The translations under genes and the position numbers were made by a program. Source: Olsenella uli (GTDB lineage: Bacteria; Actinomycetota; Coriobacteriia; Coriobacteriales; Atopobiaceae). Taken from it: a DNA stretch of 64,000 bases. Of this stretch, positions 25,301-32,728 are shown piece by piece; within the stretch, counting starts at the first letter, position 1, and each line of letters begins with the position of its first letter. The DNA is taken from contig NZ_JACJJK010000005.1 of NCBI RefSeq assembly GCF_016899935.1, positions 1 to 64,000 of the forward strand, in the 5' to 3' direction. The notes beneath the pieces were generated by a model. That model saw only the letters and a program-made list of their open reading frames with translations. It was not told where the DNA came from and did not search any database.

Positions 25301-25478
25301 CGGTGACGCCGAGCGCGATTCCCCGCCCGGCGAGGCCGCGCTGCACGCAGAGCGCCTGGGCGAAGCTCGGGACGAGCACGACCGCGCGGCCGCACGACGC
25401 GAGCGCGTCGCGCACCCGGGCCACGAGCTCGGGCGAGACGAGGGCGTCGTCTGTTGCTGTCTGTGCGGTCAGCGGCAT
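22305..25478 (-). CDS. addB: AddB-type nuclease subunit
   Basis: A 1057-residue partner of AddA with a degenerate helicase half and a C-terminal iron-sulfur nuclease. The nuclease core is VAVIDYKHKSD; the cluster cysteines are in YLECPYKW and the final ACQFCPVLNC. The helicase ATP site is not intact, as in AddB/RexB, where this half reads the Chi sequence. The ATG at 25478 follows GGGAGG and is chosen over a GTG further up. It lies 84 bp after yerC and overlaps addA by four bases. Confidence 0.92.
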   Translation of the reverse strand: MPLTAQTATDDALVSPELVARVRDALASCGRAVVLVPSFAQALCVQRGLAGRGIALGVTVSTPAAWAQERWEVWGDGRRVADGAARDLLAARVLGRACERPGLPLADTEGTAALLADLARVGLPWLLAERTAPEGATEAERALVGLLPALDAELRAHGLVEGCEVMDALPRALAGSGVRVPPVTLVGFPYLSRAERALAEGLAESGDVALLGVGAPARGGGRADELVALLGTLFGPAAEPLGATGAVRVLLPAGPSAAPELVCRAVEGLVGEGCADVVVVARETARAWRELAPRLAARGVSVRAQLSRAVGELEPGRAFLGYARCVARLSELARTWPPATPVPDAPRAGTVRVTLEDMSWWPPRDLSDFLVSEVSHLGAERARRLDAEWRANRLLTPGVLLEQLTSPRVVGAEAAAATRELLRGRLGSAASKLLAPYVDGDAAGAPGASEAVSALGAVLDVARTLKELGVTADPSQPGAAPLSRLVELAEAALRRARVVLRPERSATPSRATVRVLDELSASRLEPASVDALIVLDQTSAEAAVSETDDARTHVLRAWGVEEPPSAMELERARFSALVRAPRRALVLERTLFGADGKGCYPSVMLSEVMACYGLGAEADAEAIARALGERNVRSRPESALGENAAPDGVAPARTGRETPAPAGRIDARERELVSPPPEGMAADDSRPVLSASQIESYLECPYKWFSLRRLRLRDADAGFTGAEMGTFAHRVLEVSRRELTARARERHEGGHALSDLRAAHADALQREDYREEVERLLARAQAEPALRLPGSAPGEGPLDEARAVLAEEFDAHLSHQYQLVGGRRPLPQALVPHLAREHGQLAGLRRDLDTLLDFEAAALAGFEPRFFEWGFGRGAAPKVEYAGVLLTGTVDRIDVDAHGQVAVIDYKHKSDLAFAREYDALDPAREPGSFSLPRRVQSLIYAQVVRRAFPDLTVRAALYLCTKGAHALAGAVDENLADLVFGERGLSSRRAPAVSVPRGETFGRTGAVGMEALLDASEEAIARKMARLLAGDIEASPLDAEACQFCPVLNCERRLRK

Positions 25479-25562
25479 GGGACCTCCCGGCGCGACGTTC
25501 TTCTCGGCACATCCTACCCTACCGCGCCGACCGGACAAAAACGTCCGCGCGGCCGGGCGGGC

Positions 25563-25856
25563 TCAGCCGTCGAGCCGGGAGAGCACCAGGCGGTAGCCGC
25601 CCGCAGGCCCGTTCAGGCACTTGGAGACGCGGCTCACCGTGGTCGAGGAGGCGCCGGTCGCGTGGGAGACGTCCACGTAGGACGCGCCGGCGGCGAGCAT
25701 CGTCGCCACCTCGAGGCGCTGGGAGAGGTCCTCGATCTCGCGCGGGGTGCAGAGGTCACAGAGCAGGGCCCGCGCCTCGTCCGGGGACGCGAGCGAGCAG
25801 AGCGCCTCCAACAGGCGCCGCGTCTGCGCCTCGCCGATGCCCCCGGGCTCTGCCAT
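25563..25856 (-). CDS. YerC/YecD family TrpR-related protein
   Basis: A 97-residue DNA-binding protein with the Trp-repressor fold. The helix-turn-helix is seen in LCTPREIEDLSQRLEVATML followed by ASYVDVSHATGASSTTVSRV. The residues that bind tryptophan in TrpR are not obvious, so the ligand is unknown. It heads the yerC-addB-addA string and diverges from the HAD gene across a 113-bp gap, so it could control either. Confidence 0.9.
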   Translation of the reverse strand: MAEPGGIGEAQTRRLLEALCSLASPDEARALLCDLCTPREIEDLSQRLEVATMLAAGASYVDVSHATGASSTTVSRVSKCLNGPAGGYRLVLSRLDG

Positions 25857-25969
25857 GCCGTCTCCTCCCCTCCGTGCCTCTCGGTCCTACACTTTAGCGC
25901 ATTAAAGCGCCTGCGCGCCAGACGCCGCGCTAGAATTGTGCGCTGACCGACCGCATGACAGGAGGGACG

Positions 25970-26824
25970 ATGAGAAGCTACCTCGAGGACGACCTCACGA
26001 ACGTTCGCCTGGTGGCGAGCGACATGGACTTCACGCTGCTCGCCGACGACAAGTCCATGCCCGACGGCATGCCCGGGCGCATCCGCGCGCTCGAGGGGGC
26101 CGGGGCGCTCTTCGCCGTCGCGAGCGGGCGGCCGCTCTACACGCTGCAGGACCTGTTCGGCGCATCCTGTGACCACATGGCCTTCGTCTCCGACAACGGC
26201 GGGGCGGTGGTCTGCCGGGGCGAGGTGGTCTTCAAGGACCTGCTTGACGAGACCGTGCTCGCGGAGCTCGTGGCCTTCACGCTCGAGCGGGCGCCGGAGG
26301 CGGTGCCGGTGATCTGCGGGCTCGAGCGCGCCGTCGTGCCCACGTGGGGACGCGCTCACGACGACGCCCTGCGCGTCTACTACCACGAGATCCTCTACGT
26401 GGACGACGTCACGGCCGTCCGCGAGGAGGCCAACAAGTTCACGGTCTACTTCCCGGAGAACAACTCCGCGGCCGCCTACGAGGAGCGCTTCGCGCCGGCC
26501 TTTGGCGAGCGGCTGTCGGTGACGTGCGCGGGCGTGGACTGGCTCGACGTCATGAACCGGGGGGTCGACAAGGGCGTGGGCATCGCGCGGCTCTGCAGGC
26601 ACCTGGGCATCTCCCGCGCCGACGTGGTCGCCTGCGGCGACACGGACAACGACGCGGAGATGCTCGAGGCCGTGGGGCACGGCTACCTCGTGGCCAACGC
26701 GGACGCGCGCATGGAGCGCTTCGCGGACTTCCGCATCCCCTCCAACAACGACCGGGGCGTGGCGCAGGTGATCGACGCCGTGCTGGCCGCGCGCGGCGCG
26801 TCCTTCTCGCCCGACGCGTTCTAA
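25970..26824 (+). CDS. HAD superfamily Cof-type phosphatase
   Basis: A 284-residue HAD hydrolase with a type IIB cap. Motif I is ASDMDFTLLADD (second aspartate present), motif II is AVASGRP, and motif IV is VVACGDTDNDAEML near residue 230. Relatives dephosphorylate sugar phosphates, flavin precursors or similar small molecules; the substrate is not predictable. The ATG at 25970 follows AGGAGGG and is preferred over an ATG five codons earlier. A TAGAAT at 25931 may be its -10 box. Confidence 0.9.
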   Translation: MRSYLEDDLTNVRLVASDMDFTLLADDKSMPDGMPGRIRALEGAGALFAVASGRPLYTLQDLFGASCDHMAFVSDNGGAVVCRGEVVFKDLLDETVLAELVAFTLERAPEAVPVICGLERAVVPTWGRAHDDALRVYYHEILYVDDVTAVREEANKFTVYFPENNSAAAYEERFAPAFGERLSVTCAGVDWLDVMNRGVDKGVGIARLCRHLGISRADVVACGDTDNDAEMLEAVGHGYLVANADARMERFADFRIPSNNDRGVAQVIDAVLAARGASFSPDAF

Positions 26825-26849
26825 AAACTTCTGGGTTTGGCGCGGCGGC

Positions 26850-26972
26850 TTCTAAGAAACGCCGCCCTTGTCGCGAGGGTTTCCGGGAAACGCCGCCCTT
26901 GTCGCAGTGGCTTCCAGGAATCGCCGCCCTTGTCGCACTACGTTCTAGAAAGTCCGGCCCTTGCACACCCGG
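26850..26972. repeat. 31-bp tandem repeat
   Basis: Three consecutive 31-base units (26850-26880, 26881-26911, 26912-26942) share AACGCCGCCCTTGTCGC and each starts TTC; a fourth, degraded unit follows at 26943. A weak reversed copy is seen near 27022-27045. There are no spacers between units, so this is not a CRISPR array. The gap 26825-27182 also holds structured element S copy 2. Confidence 0.85.
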
Positions 26973-27089
26973 ACGGCCTCCCGCTGGCCCAAACCCCCGA
27001 AATCCCGGACTCCCCCAGAACAAGAGCGCCCTTTCCTAGAATCCCCCGCACCAAGCCCGCCATTTTCGGGAAAGGAGCCCCGAGACAGC

Positions 27090-27164
27090 GGGGCCCGGCA
27101 CCTCGCCAAGCAAACTTCCTGAGCGCAGAGCGCGAAGCAGTTTGCGCGCGAGGTGCCGGGCCCC
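27090..27164. repeat. Structured element S, copy 2
   Basis: Perfect 16-bp outer arms (27090-27105 with 27149-27164) enclose an inner stem: GCAAAC with GTTTGC, and a GCGC tip. The right core GCGAAGCAGTTTGCGCGCGAG aligns with GCGAAGCTGTCTGAGCGCCGG of copy 3. It sits between the 3' ends of two convergent genes (HAD phosphatase and iron alcohol dehydrogenase), a position suiting a two-way terminator. Confidence 0.75.
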
Positions 27165-27182
27165 TCCACGTTGGCGAGGACG

Positions 27183-28346
27183 CTACGCCATCACCTTGCG
27201 GAACAGCTCCACGACGGCGGCGTGGTCGGCCTCGCGCGGGTTGCCCGGGAAGCAGGCGTCGGCGATGGCGTCGTCGGCCAGCTGGTCGAGATCGGCCTCG
27301 ACCAGGCCGTCGCAGGTCGGCTTGATGTTGACGTCGGCGGAGAGCTGGCGCACGGCGGCGATCGCGGCGTCGGCGGCCTCGTCCTCGGTCATGCCGGTGG
27401 TGTCCACGCCCATGGCCACGGCCACCTCGGCCAGGCGCTTGGTCACGACGGGCTTGTTGTACTCCATGGCGACCGGCAGCAGCATCGCGCAGGCGACGCC
27501 GTGCGGGGTGTCGTAGTGCGCGGAGAGGGTGTGGGCCATGGCGTGGTCGATGCCGAGGCCCACGTTGGAGAAGCCCATGCCGGCGATGTACTGGGCGAGC
27601 GCCATGCCCTCGCGGCCGGAGCCCGGGACGCCGCTCTTGGCCTCGGCCACGGCGTCGCGCAGGTGCTGGGAGATGAGCTGGATGGCCTTGTAGTGGAACA
27701 TGTCGGAGAGCTCCCAGGCGCCCTGGGTGGTGTAGCCCTCGATCGCGTGGGTGAGCGCGTCCATGCCGGTCGCGGCGGTGAGGCCGGCGGGCATCGAGGC
27801 CATCATGTCGGGGTCGACGACGGCCACGTCGGGAATGTCGTTGACGTCGACGCAGACGAACTTGCGGACCTTCTCGGGGTCGGTGATCACGTAGTTGATC
27901 GTGACCTCGGCGGCGGTGCCGGCGGTGGTGGGCACGGCGATGGTGAAGACGGCGTGCTTCTTGGTGGGGGCCACGCCCTCCAGGGACACGACGTCGGCGA
28001 ACTCGGGGTTGGCGACGATGATGCCGATGCCCTTGGCGGTGTCCATCGAGGAGCCGCCGCCGATGGTGACGATGCAGTCCGCGCCGGAGGCCTTGTACGC
28101 CTCGACGCCGTCCTGGACGTTCTTGATCGTGGGGTTGGGCTTGATCTCGGAGTAGAGCTCCCAGGCGATGCCCGCCTCGTCGAGCAGGTCGGTCACCTTG
28201 GCCACGACGCCAAACTTCACGAGGTCGGGGTCGGAGCAGACGAAGGCCTTCTTGTAGCCGCGGCGCTCGAGCTCGCCGGGGATCTCCTTGATCGCGCCGG
28301 AGCCGTGGTAGGAGATGTTGTTCAGGACGAAGCGGTTGACTGCCAT
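27183..28346 (-). CDS. Iron-containing alcohol dehydrogenase, FucO-like
   Basis: A 387-residue group III alcohol dehydrogenase, close in length to lactaldehyde reductase FucO. The NAD-binding GGGSSMDTAKG and the metal ligands in MDALTHAIEGY and GIDHAMAHTLSAHYDTPHG (Asp plus three His) are intact. It probably reduces lactaldehyde, butyraldehyde or a similar aldehyde with NADH during fermentation. The ATG at 28346 follows AAGGGGGAA. It is flanked by repeat arrays on both sides and looks monocistronic. Confidence 0.9.
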   Translation of the reverse strand: MAVNRFVLNNISYHGSGAIKEIPGELERRGYKKAFVCSDPDLVKFGVVAKVTDLLDEAGIAWELYSEIKPNPTIKNVQDGVEAYKASGADCIVTIGGGSSMDTAKGIGIIVANPEFADVVSLEGVAPTKKHAVFTIAVPTTAGTAAEVTINYVITDPEKVRKFVCVDVNDIPDVAVVDPDMMASMPAGLTAATGMDALTHAIEGYTTQGAWELSDMFHYKAIQLISQHLRDAVAEAKSGVPGSGREGMALAQYIAGMGFSNVGLGIDHAMAHTLSAHYDTPHGVACAMLLPVAMEYNKPVVTKRLAEVAVAMGVDTTGMTEDEAADAAIAAVRQLSADVNIKPTCDGLVEADLDQLADDAIADACFPGNPREADHAAVVELFRKVMA

Positions 28347-28469
28347 GGTTCCCCCTTTTTGGTTGCGTGCCGGGCGGGCGCCCGACAATCCGGTGCGGAG
28401 TATACGCCCGCGCGGATGTTAACGTACTCACATCTCCGCGGACGGCGCAGCGCGTCGGCGACCGTGCGT

Positions 28470-28550
28470 CGATACGCGACTTCCGACGAACGGGGCGCAA
28501 AAAACGTCGGCAATCGCGTATCGACGGAAGCCAATACGCGATTGCCGACG
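28470..28550. repeat. Three-copy word array upstream of the alcohol dehydrogenase
   Basis: The 19-base word CGATACGCGACTTCCGACG at 28470 is followed by a reversed copy at 28505-28523 and a forward copy at 28532-28550. The reversed and last copies could form a 17-bp hairpin. The 265-bp gap 28347-28611 shows no gene. Confidence 0.8.
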
Positions 28551-28611
28551 GAATCGGGCGCCAAAGCGCAGGAAAGCACATATCGGCCGAGAAGAACCTC
28601 GGCCCGCCGCC

Positions 28612-29313
28612 CTACAGCGCGCGCAGCGCGTCAACGAGCGCGGTCTTGTCGGCGGTCTTCTCGTCCTTCATCTTGATCACGCGCGCCGGGCAGCCCGCCA
28701 CGACGGCGCCGGCGGGCACGTCCTCCACGCAGACGGCCCCGGCTGCGACGACCGCGCCCGCGCCCACGCGCACGCCCTCGATGACCACGGCGTTGGCGCC
28801 GATCATGACGTCGTCCTCCACAATGACGGGCGTGGCGCTCGCCGGCTCCACGACGCCCGCGAGCACGGCTCCGGCGCCCACGTGGCAGTGCGCGCCCACG
28901 ATCGCGCGGCCGCCGAGCACGGCCCCCATGTCAATCATGGTGCCCGCGCCCACGACGGCGCCGATGTTGATGACGGCGCCCATCATGACCACGGCGTTGT
29001 CGCCGATCTCCACCTGGTCGCGGATGATGGCGCCCGGCTCGATGCGGGCGTTCACGTGCGTGAGGTCCAGCAGCGGCACGGCGGAGTTGCGCGCCGCGCA
29101 CTCCACGTCAACGTACTCGATGGAGTCCGCGTTGGCGAGAAGGACGGGCTCGAGCGCGGCCCACTCGCCGAGGACGATCTTGCCGTCGCGCCCGCCGTAG
29201 ACGTGGGCGTCGCCCCAGTCCACGCGCATGCCGCACTTCTCGCGCACGTACACCTTGACCGGCGTCTTCTTCGGCGCCGTGGCAATGAAGTCGATAATCT
29301 CTTGCGCGTCCAC
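28612..29313 (-). CDS. dapH: Tetrahydrodipicolinate N-acetyltransferase
   Basis: A 233-residue left-handed beta-helix acyltransferase. The hexapeptide repeats run from about residue 85 to 205 (for example [20 protein letters not shown]), after an N-terminal alpha domain beginning [19 protein letters not shown]. It follows the DapH rather than the succinylating DapD pattern, so the lysine pathway here uses acetyl intermediates. It is 25 bp after dapB and is the last gene of lysA-dapA-dapB-dapH. Confidence 0.92.
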   Translation of the reverse strand: MDAQEIIDFIATAPKKTPVKVYVREKCGMRVDWGDAHVYGGRDGKIVLGEWAALEPVLLANADSIEYVDVECAARNSAVPLLDLTHVNARIEPGAIIRDQVEIGDNAVVMMGAVINIGAVVGAGTMIDMGAVLGGRAIVGAHCHVGAGAVLAGVVEPASATPVIVEDDVMIGANAVVIEGVRVGAGAVVAAGAVCVEDVPAGAVVAGCPARVIKMKDEKTADKTALVDALRAL

Positions 29314-29338
29314 GTACTATCCTTCCCGGTCGTGCGTT

Positions 29339-30058
29339 CTAGTCAAACATCAGGGTATCAAAGTCGTAGAAGCCGGGGGCGCGCTCGAGCAGGCGCGCGG
29401 CGGCGGCCACGGCGCCGGTGACGAAGATCTGGCGGCTCGTGGCGCGGTGCGTGAGGCAGACCTCCTCGTCGGTGCCGAAGAAGTGCACCTCGTGCGTGCC
29501 GGCCACGGTCCCGCCGCGCACGGCGTGGACGCCGATCTCCCCGGGGACGCGCGGGCCGCAGAGGCCCTCGCGCCCGCCCACGACGGGCCGCTCCCCCGTG
29601 GGGTCCACGGCCGCGACGAGCGCCTTCGCGGTGCCGGACGGCGCGTCGGCCTTCTGGTTGTGGTGGGTCTCCACGATCTCCACGTCCCAGCCGGCAAGCG
29701 TGGCCGCCACGAGCGCCGTCGCCCGGCGCAGCGCCGCCACGCCGAGGGAGTAGTTGGACGCCCAGATCACGCGGTTCTTCTCGCCCAGGGCGCGCAGCTC
29801 GTCCAGCTGCTCGGCCGAGAGGCCCGTGGTGCCGCAGACCACCGCCGCGCCGGTGCGCCGGGCGTAGGCCAGCGTGTGCGGCAGCGCGGCCGGCGCCGAG
29901 AAGTCCACGACGACGTCGGCCGCCGGGGCCGCCTCGTCCAGCTCGTCGATGTTGTCCGCGTCGTAGGAGCCGAGAAGCTCGAAGCCGCGCGCCTCAAGCT
30001 CCGCGCGCACGAGGCGGCCCATGCGCCCGGCGCCGCCGACCACGACCGCGCTAGCCAA
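29339..30058 (-). CDS. dapB: 4-hydroxy-tetrahydrodipicolinate reductase
   Basis: A 239-residue NAD(P)H-dependent reductase. The Rossmann loop is VVVGGAGRMGR, and the catalytic VETHHNQKADAPSGTA holds His132, His133 and Lys136. The length is short, as in other actinobacteria. Translation appears to start at a TTG (30058) that lies eight bases inside the dapA 3' end; no better start in frame keeps the nucleotide-binding strand. Coupled translation with dapA is likely. Confidence 0.93.
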   Translation of the reverse strand: MASAVVVGGAGRMGRLVRAELEARGFELLGSYDADNIDELDEAAPAADVVVDFSAPAALPHTLAYARRTGAAVVCGTTGLSAEQLDELRALGEKNRVIWASNYSLGVAALRRATALVAATLAGWDVEIVETHHNQKADAPSGTAKALVAAVDPTGERPVVGGREGLCGPRVPGEIGVHAVRGGTVAGTHEVHFFGTDEEVCLTHRATSRQIFVTGAVAAAARLLERAPGFYDFDTLMFD

Positions 30059-30941
30059 GGAGACCGACCCCCCTCATCGCGGCGACGAGGCGCTCGCGGC
30101 CGGCGTCGGAGATCTGCCAGAGCGGCTGGCGGTAGTGCTCCTCGAGCAGGCCCATCTCGGCGAGGGCGCACTTGACCGGGATCGGGTTGACCTCGCAGAA
30201 GAGCGCGTGGATGAGCTCGAGGTTCTCCAGCTGCGTGCGGCGGGCGGCCTCGATGTCGCCGGCGAGGAAGTCCGCGCACATCTGGTGGACCGTGGCGGGG
30301 GCCACGTCCGCCCACACGGAGATGACGCCCTTGGCGCCGAGGCTCATGAGCGGCACCACGATGTCGTCGTTGCCGGAGAACATGCGGAAGTCGTCGGAGA
30401 GGTACTGCGCCGCCATCGTGGCGTAGCTGATGGAGCCCGAGGCCTCCTTGAGGCCCCAGGCGTTGGGGTGCTTGGCCAGGCGCGCGAGGTTCTTCTCGCT
30501 GATGGAGCAGCCGGTGCGGCCGGGGATGTTGTAGAGGATGCAGGGAACGTCCACCTTGTCGAGGACGGCGGTGAAGTGGCGGTAGATGCCCTCCTCGTTG
30601 GACTTGTTGTAGTAGGGCGTGATGAGCAGAAGCCCGTCCACGCCCACGTTCACGAGGCCGGCGGCCTTGCGCTCAGACTCGAAGGTGGCGTTGGAGCCGG
30701 CGCCGCCGATAACGGGGACGCGGCCGGCCACGCGCTCCACGACGCAGCGGGCCACGGCCAGGTCCTCCTCGTCGGTCATCGTGGAGGACTCGCCGGTGGT
30801 GCCGAGCACGAGGATGCCGTCCGTGCCGTTTGCCAGGTGGAAGTCCACGAGGCGCTCGAGCGCGGCAAAGTCCACGCTGCCGTCCTCGGCGAACGGCGTC
30901 ACCAGTGCGACAATCGATCCGGTCAGGTTGGTCATGTCCAT
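30051..30941 (-). CDS. dapA: 4-hydroxy-tetrahydrodipicolinate synthase
   Basis: A 296-residue TIM-barrel aldolase that condenses pyruvate with aspartate semialdehyde. It has GTTGESST at 47, the catalytic Tyr137 in ILYNIPGRTG and the Schiff-base Lys165 in WGLKEASGS. The ATG follows GGAGAGAGG. It lies 55 bp after lysA, the gap being filled by a 29-bp palindrome, and overlaps dapB by eight bases. Confidence 0.95.
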   Translation of the reverse strand: MDMTNLTGSIVALVTPFAEDGSVDFAALERLVDFHLANGTDGILVLGTTGESSTMTDEEDLAVARCVVERVAGRVPVIGGAGSNATFESERKAAGLVNVGVDGLLLITPYYNKSNEEGIYRHFTAVLDKVDVPCILYNIPGRTGCSISEKNLARLAKHPNAWGLKEASGSISYATMAAQYLSDDFRMFSGNDDIVVPLMSLGAKGVISVWADVAPATVHQMCADFLAGDIEAARRTQLENLELIHALFCEVNPIPVKCALAEMGLLEEHYRQPLWQISDAGRERLVAAMRGVGLLG

Positions 30942-30962
30942 GGTTGCCTCTCTCCTCTCGTC

Positions 30963-30991
30963 GCCTAAAATGGGTCAGACCCCTTTTAGGC
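30963..30991. repeat. 29-bp palindrome F, copy 1 (lysA-dapA gap)
   Basis: GCCTAAAAT-GGGTCAGACC-CCTTTTAGGC folds on itself with one mismatch. A perfect version occurs at 38358-38386. As RNA it would form a hairpin between lysA and dapA and could protect or partly terminate the message. Confidence 0.8.
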
Positions 30992-30996
30992 ATCTT

Positions 30997-32244
30997 TTAC
31001 AAATCCAGGGTCGCAAGGTAGTCGGCGGGGGTCTCGGCGCGGCGGATGAGCTCCACCGAGCCGTCCTCGCGCAGCAGCAGCTCGGCGGAGCGCAGCGCGC
31101 CGTTGTAGTTGTAGCCCATCGAGTGGCCATGGGCGCCCGCGTCATGAATGAACAGCAGGTCGCCGACGTGGCACTCCGGCATGAGGCGGTCGCGGGCGAA
31201 CTGGTCGTTGTTCTCGCAGAGCCGGCCGACCACGTTGTAGCGGCGCGTGGCCGGCGCGTCCTCGGCGCCCATCACGGTTATGTGGTGGTAGGCGTCGTAG
31301 ATCGCCGGGCGCATGAGGTTGGCCGCGCAGGCGTCCACGCCCAGGTAGTCGCGGTAGGTGACCTTCTCGTGGATGACGCGGGTCACGAGCGCCCCGGCCG
31401 GCGCGAGCATCCAGCGGCCGAGCTCGGAGAACACGGCCACGTCGCCCATGCCGGCGGGCACGAGCACGTCCTCGTACGCCTGGCGCACGCCCTCGCCAAT
31501 GACGGACAGGTCGCAGGGGGTATCGTCTGGGTGGTAGGCCACGCCGATCCCGCCGGAGAGGTCAACGAAGCCCACGTGGACGCCCAGGCGCGCGGAGAGG
31601 TCCGCAGCCATCTCAAAGAGCTGGCGCGCGAGGCGCGGGTAGTAGTCGTTTACCTGCGTGTTGCTGGCGAGAAACGCGTGGATGCCAAACTCCTCCACGC
31701 CGAGGGCGGCAAGCTCGGCAAAGGCCTCCTCGAGCTGCGCCGGCGTCATGCCGAACTTGGAGTCCTCGGGCGAGCCGATGATGCCGTTCTCGCTCTCGAA
31801 GGTGCCGCCCGGGTTCACGCGGCAGCATACCGTGCGCGGCACACGGCCGCCGAGGGCGCGCGCGAGGCACGCCACCATGTCCAGCCCGTCCAGGTTGATG
31901 ATCGCGCCGCGCGCGTCGGCCGCGCGGAAGTCCTCGTCGGGCGTGTCGTTGGAGGAGAGCATGATGTCGCGGCCGGTGACGCCCGCGCGGTCCGCGAGCA
32001 GGAGCTCCACGCCCGTGGCGCAGTCGCAGCCGCAGCCGCACTCCGCGAGGATCTTGAGGATCGCCGGATTGGGCGTGGCCTTGACGGCGAAGTACTCCTT
32101 GAAGCCGGGGTTCCAGGCGAAGGCGGCGTTGAGCTCGGCGGCGCGGCGGCGAATCTCGGCCTCGTCATAGAGGTAGAACGGCGTCGGGAACTCCGCCGCG
32201 ATGGCCTCGAGCTTCTCGCGCGTGACAAACGGACGCTTCTGCAT
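30997..32244 (-). CDS. lysA: Diaminopimelate decarboxylase
   Basis: A 415-residue fold-type III pyridoxal-phosphate decarboxylase that makes lysine from meso-diaminopimelate. The cofactor lysine is Lys55 in EYFAVKATPNP; the glycine loop is DLSGGIGVAYH, and the cross-subunit cysteine is in GRLCENNDQFARD. The ATG at 32244 follows GAGGGGTG. It is the first gene after the lysine riboswitch. The usual EPGR loop reads ELGR here, a minor departure. Confidence 0.9.
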   Translation of the reverse strand: MQKRPFVTREKLEAIAAEFPTPFYLYDEAEIRRRAAELNAAFAWNPGFKEYFAVKATPNPAILKILAECGCGCDCATGVELLLADRAGVTGRDIMLSSNDTPDEDFRAADARGAIINLDGLDMVACLARALGGRVPRTVCCRVNPGGTFESENGIIGSPEDSKFGMTPAQLEEAFAELAALGVEEFGIHAFLASNTQVNDYYPRLARQLFEMAADLSARLGVHVGFVDLSGGIGVAYHPDDTPCDLSVIGEGVRQAYEDVLVPAGMGDVAVFSELGRWMLAPAGALVTRVIHEKVTYRDYLGVDACAANLMRPAIYDAYHHITVMGAEDAPATRRYNVVGRLCENNDQFARDRLMPECHVGDLLFIHDAGAHGHSMGYNYNGALRSAELLLREDGSVELIRRAETPADYLATLDL

Positions 32245-32331
32245 GGCACCCCTCGCTCGCCGTGCAGGTGCGCGGCCCCGGGGCGGACGTGCGTCCGGAC
32301 AAGGATAGCGCCCCTGCAAGTTCTTCTCGCA

Positions 32332-32462
32332 GACAGTCCCGAGGGTCTTTCCCGCGGGCCCACCGCCGCGCCGCGCCCGACGTGGCAGTTCGGCGGACCT
32401 CGCCTCCCCCGGGATCAGCGCCTGCCGACTCCCCACGGGCTCTTCGTGTCCGCTCCTCTATC
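32332..32462 (-). ncRNA. Lysine riboswitch (L box)
   Basis: On the minus strand the 131-base leader begins GATAGAGGAGCGGAC, contains GGGGGAGGCGAGGTCCGCCGA in the middle and ends GGGACTGTC. These are the conserved P1/P2 start, the GCCGAA core and the closing ACTGTC of lysine riboswitches, in the right order. It lies between a well-placed promoter and lysA. The remaining 87 bases before the ATG hold alternative stems (GGACG with CGTCC; TGCAGG with CCTGCA) that could form the switching part. Lysine would be expected to repress lysA-dapA-dapB-dapH. Confidence 0.85.
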
Positions 32463-32471
32463 GATGTGGCA

Positions 32472-32500
32472 AGCCTAGCACCGGCCCGCGCGCGCCACAA
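32472..32500 (-). promoter_or_regulatory. Promoter of the lysine operon
   Basis: TTGTGG (32500-32495) and TAGGCT (32477-32472) on the minus strand are 17 bases apart. Transcription would begin within a few bases of the riboswitch P1 stem. Confidence 0.65.
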
Positions 32501-32565
32501 GGCGCATAACGAACCGGAAACATCACGGCCGCGCGTCCTTCTCGCCCGCGCGCGGCACCGCCCCA

Positions 32566-32641
32566 AATAACGCGCTCAATCGTACAAGCGCGTTATTCTT
32601 ACCTGCGGATATAGATAGTTGTGCTTAATCGAGCGCATTGT
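32566..32641. repeat. Word array H, copy 1
   Basis: AATAACGCGCT (32566-32576), its reverse AGCGCGTTATT (32587-32597) and a weaker reverse copy at 32631 share geometry with 62525-62601: the starts are 21 and 44 bp apart here, 22 and 45 bp there. A shared GGATATA-ATA segment lies between the second and third words. The word itself differs (GCGC versus GTAC), as if covarying. Confidence 0.75.
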
Positions 32642-32728
32642 CCGCTGGGACAACACGCCCGGCTGCCTAAAACCCGGCCGTCACGCCCCGCACCCTGCGC
32701 TACCCTAGGGGCGAGGAAGGGAGGCACG

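Noticed and set aside
15173-25946. Three open plus-strand frames over 1000 codons opposite dnaE, addA and addB
   Set aside because: They mirror genuine genes, contain no recognisable domain and fit antisense frames forced by third-position G/C.
26850-26972. Possible CRISPR array
   Set aside because: The 31-bp units touch each other without spacers, and no cas gene is present.
30963-30991. Palindrome F as an operator of the lysine operon
   Set aside because: The same palindrome ends a LysR gene at 38358, and it lies between lysA and dapA rather than at a promoter, so a dispersed hairpin is more likely.
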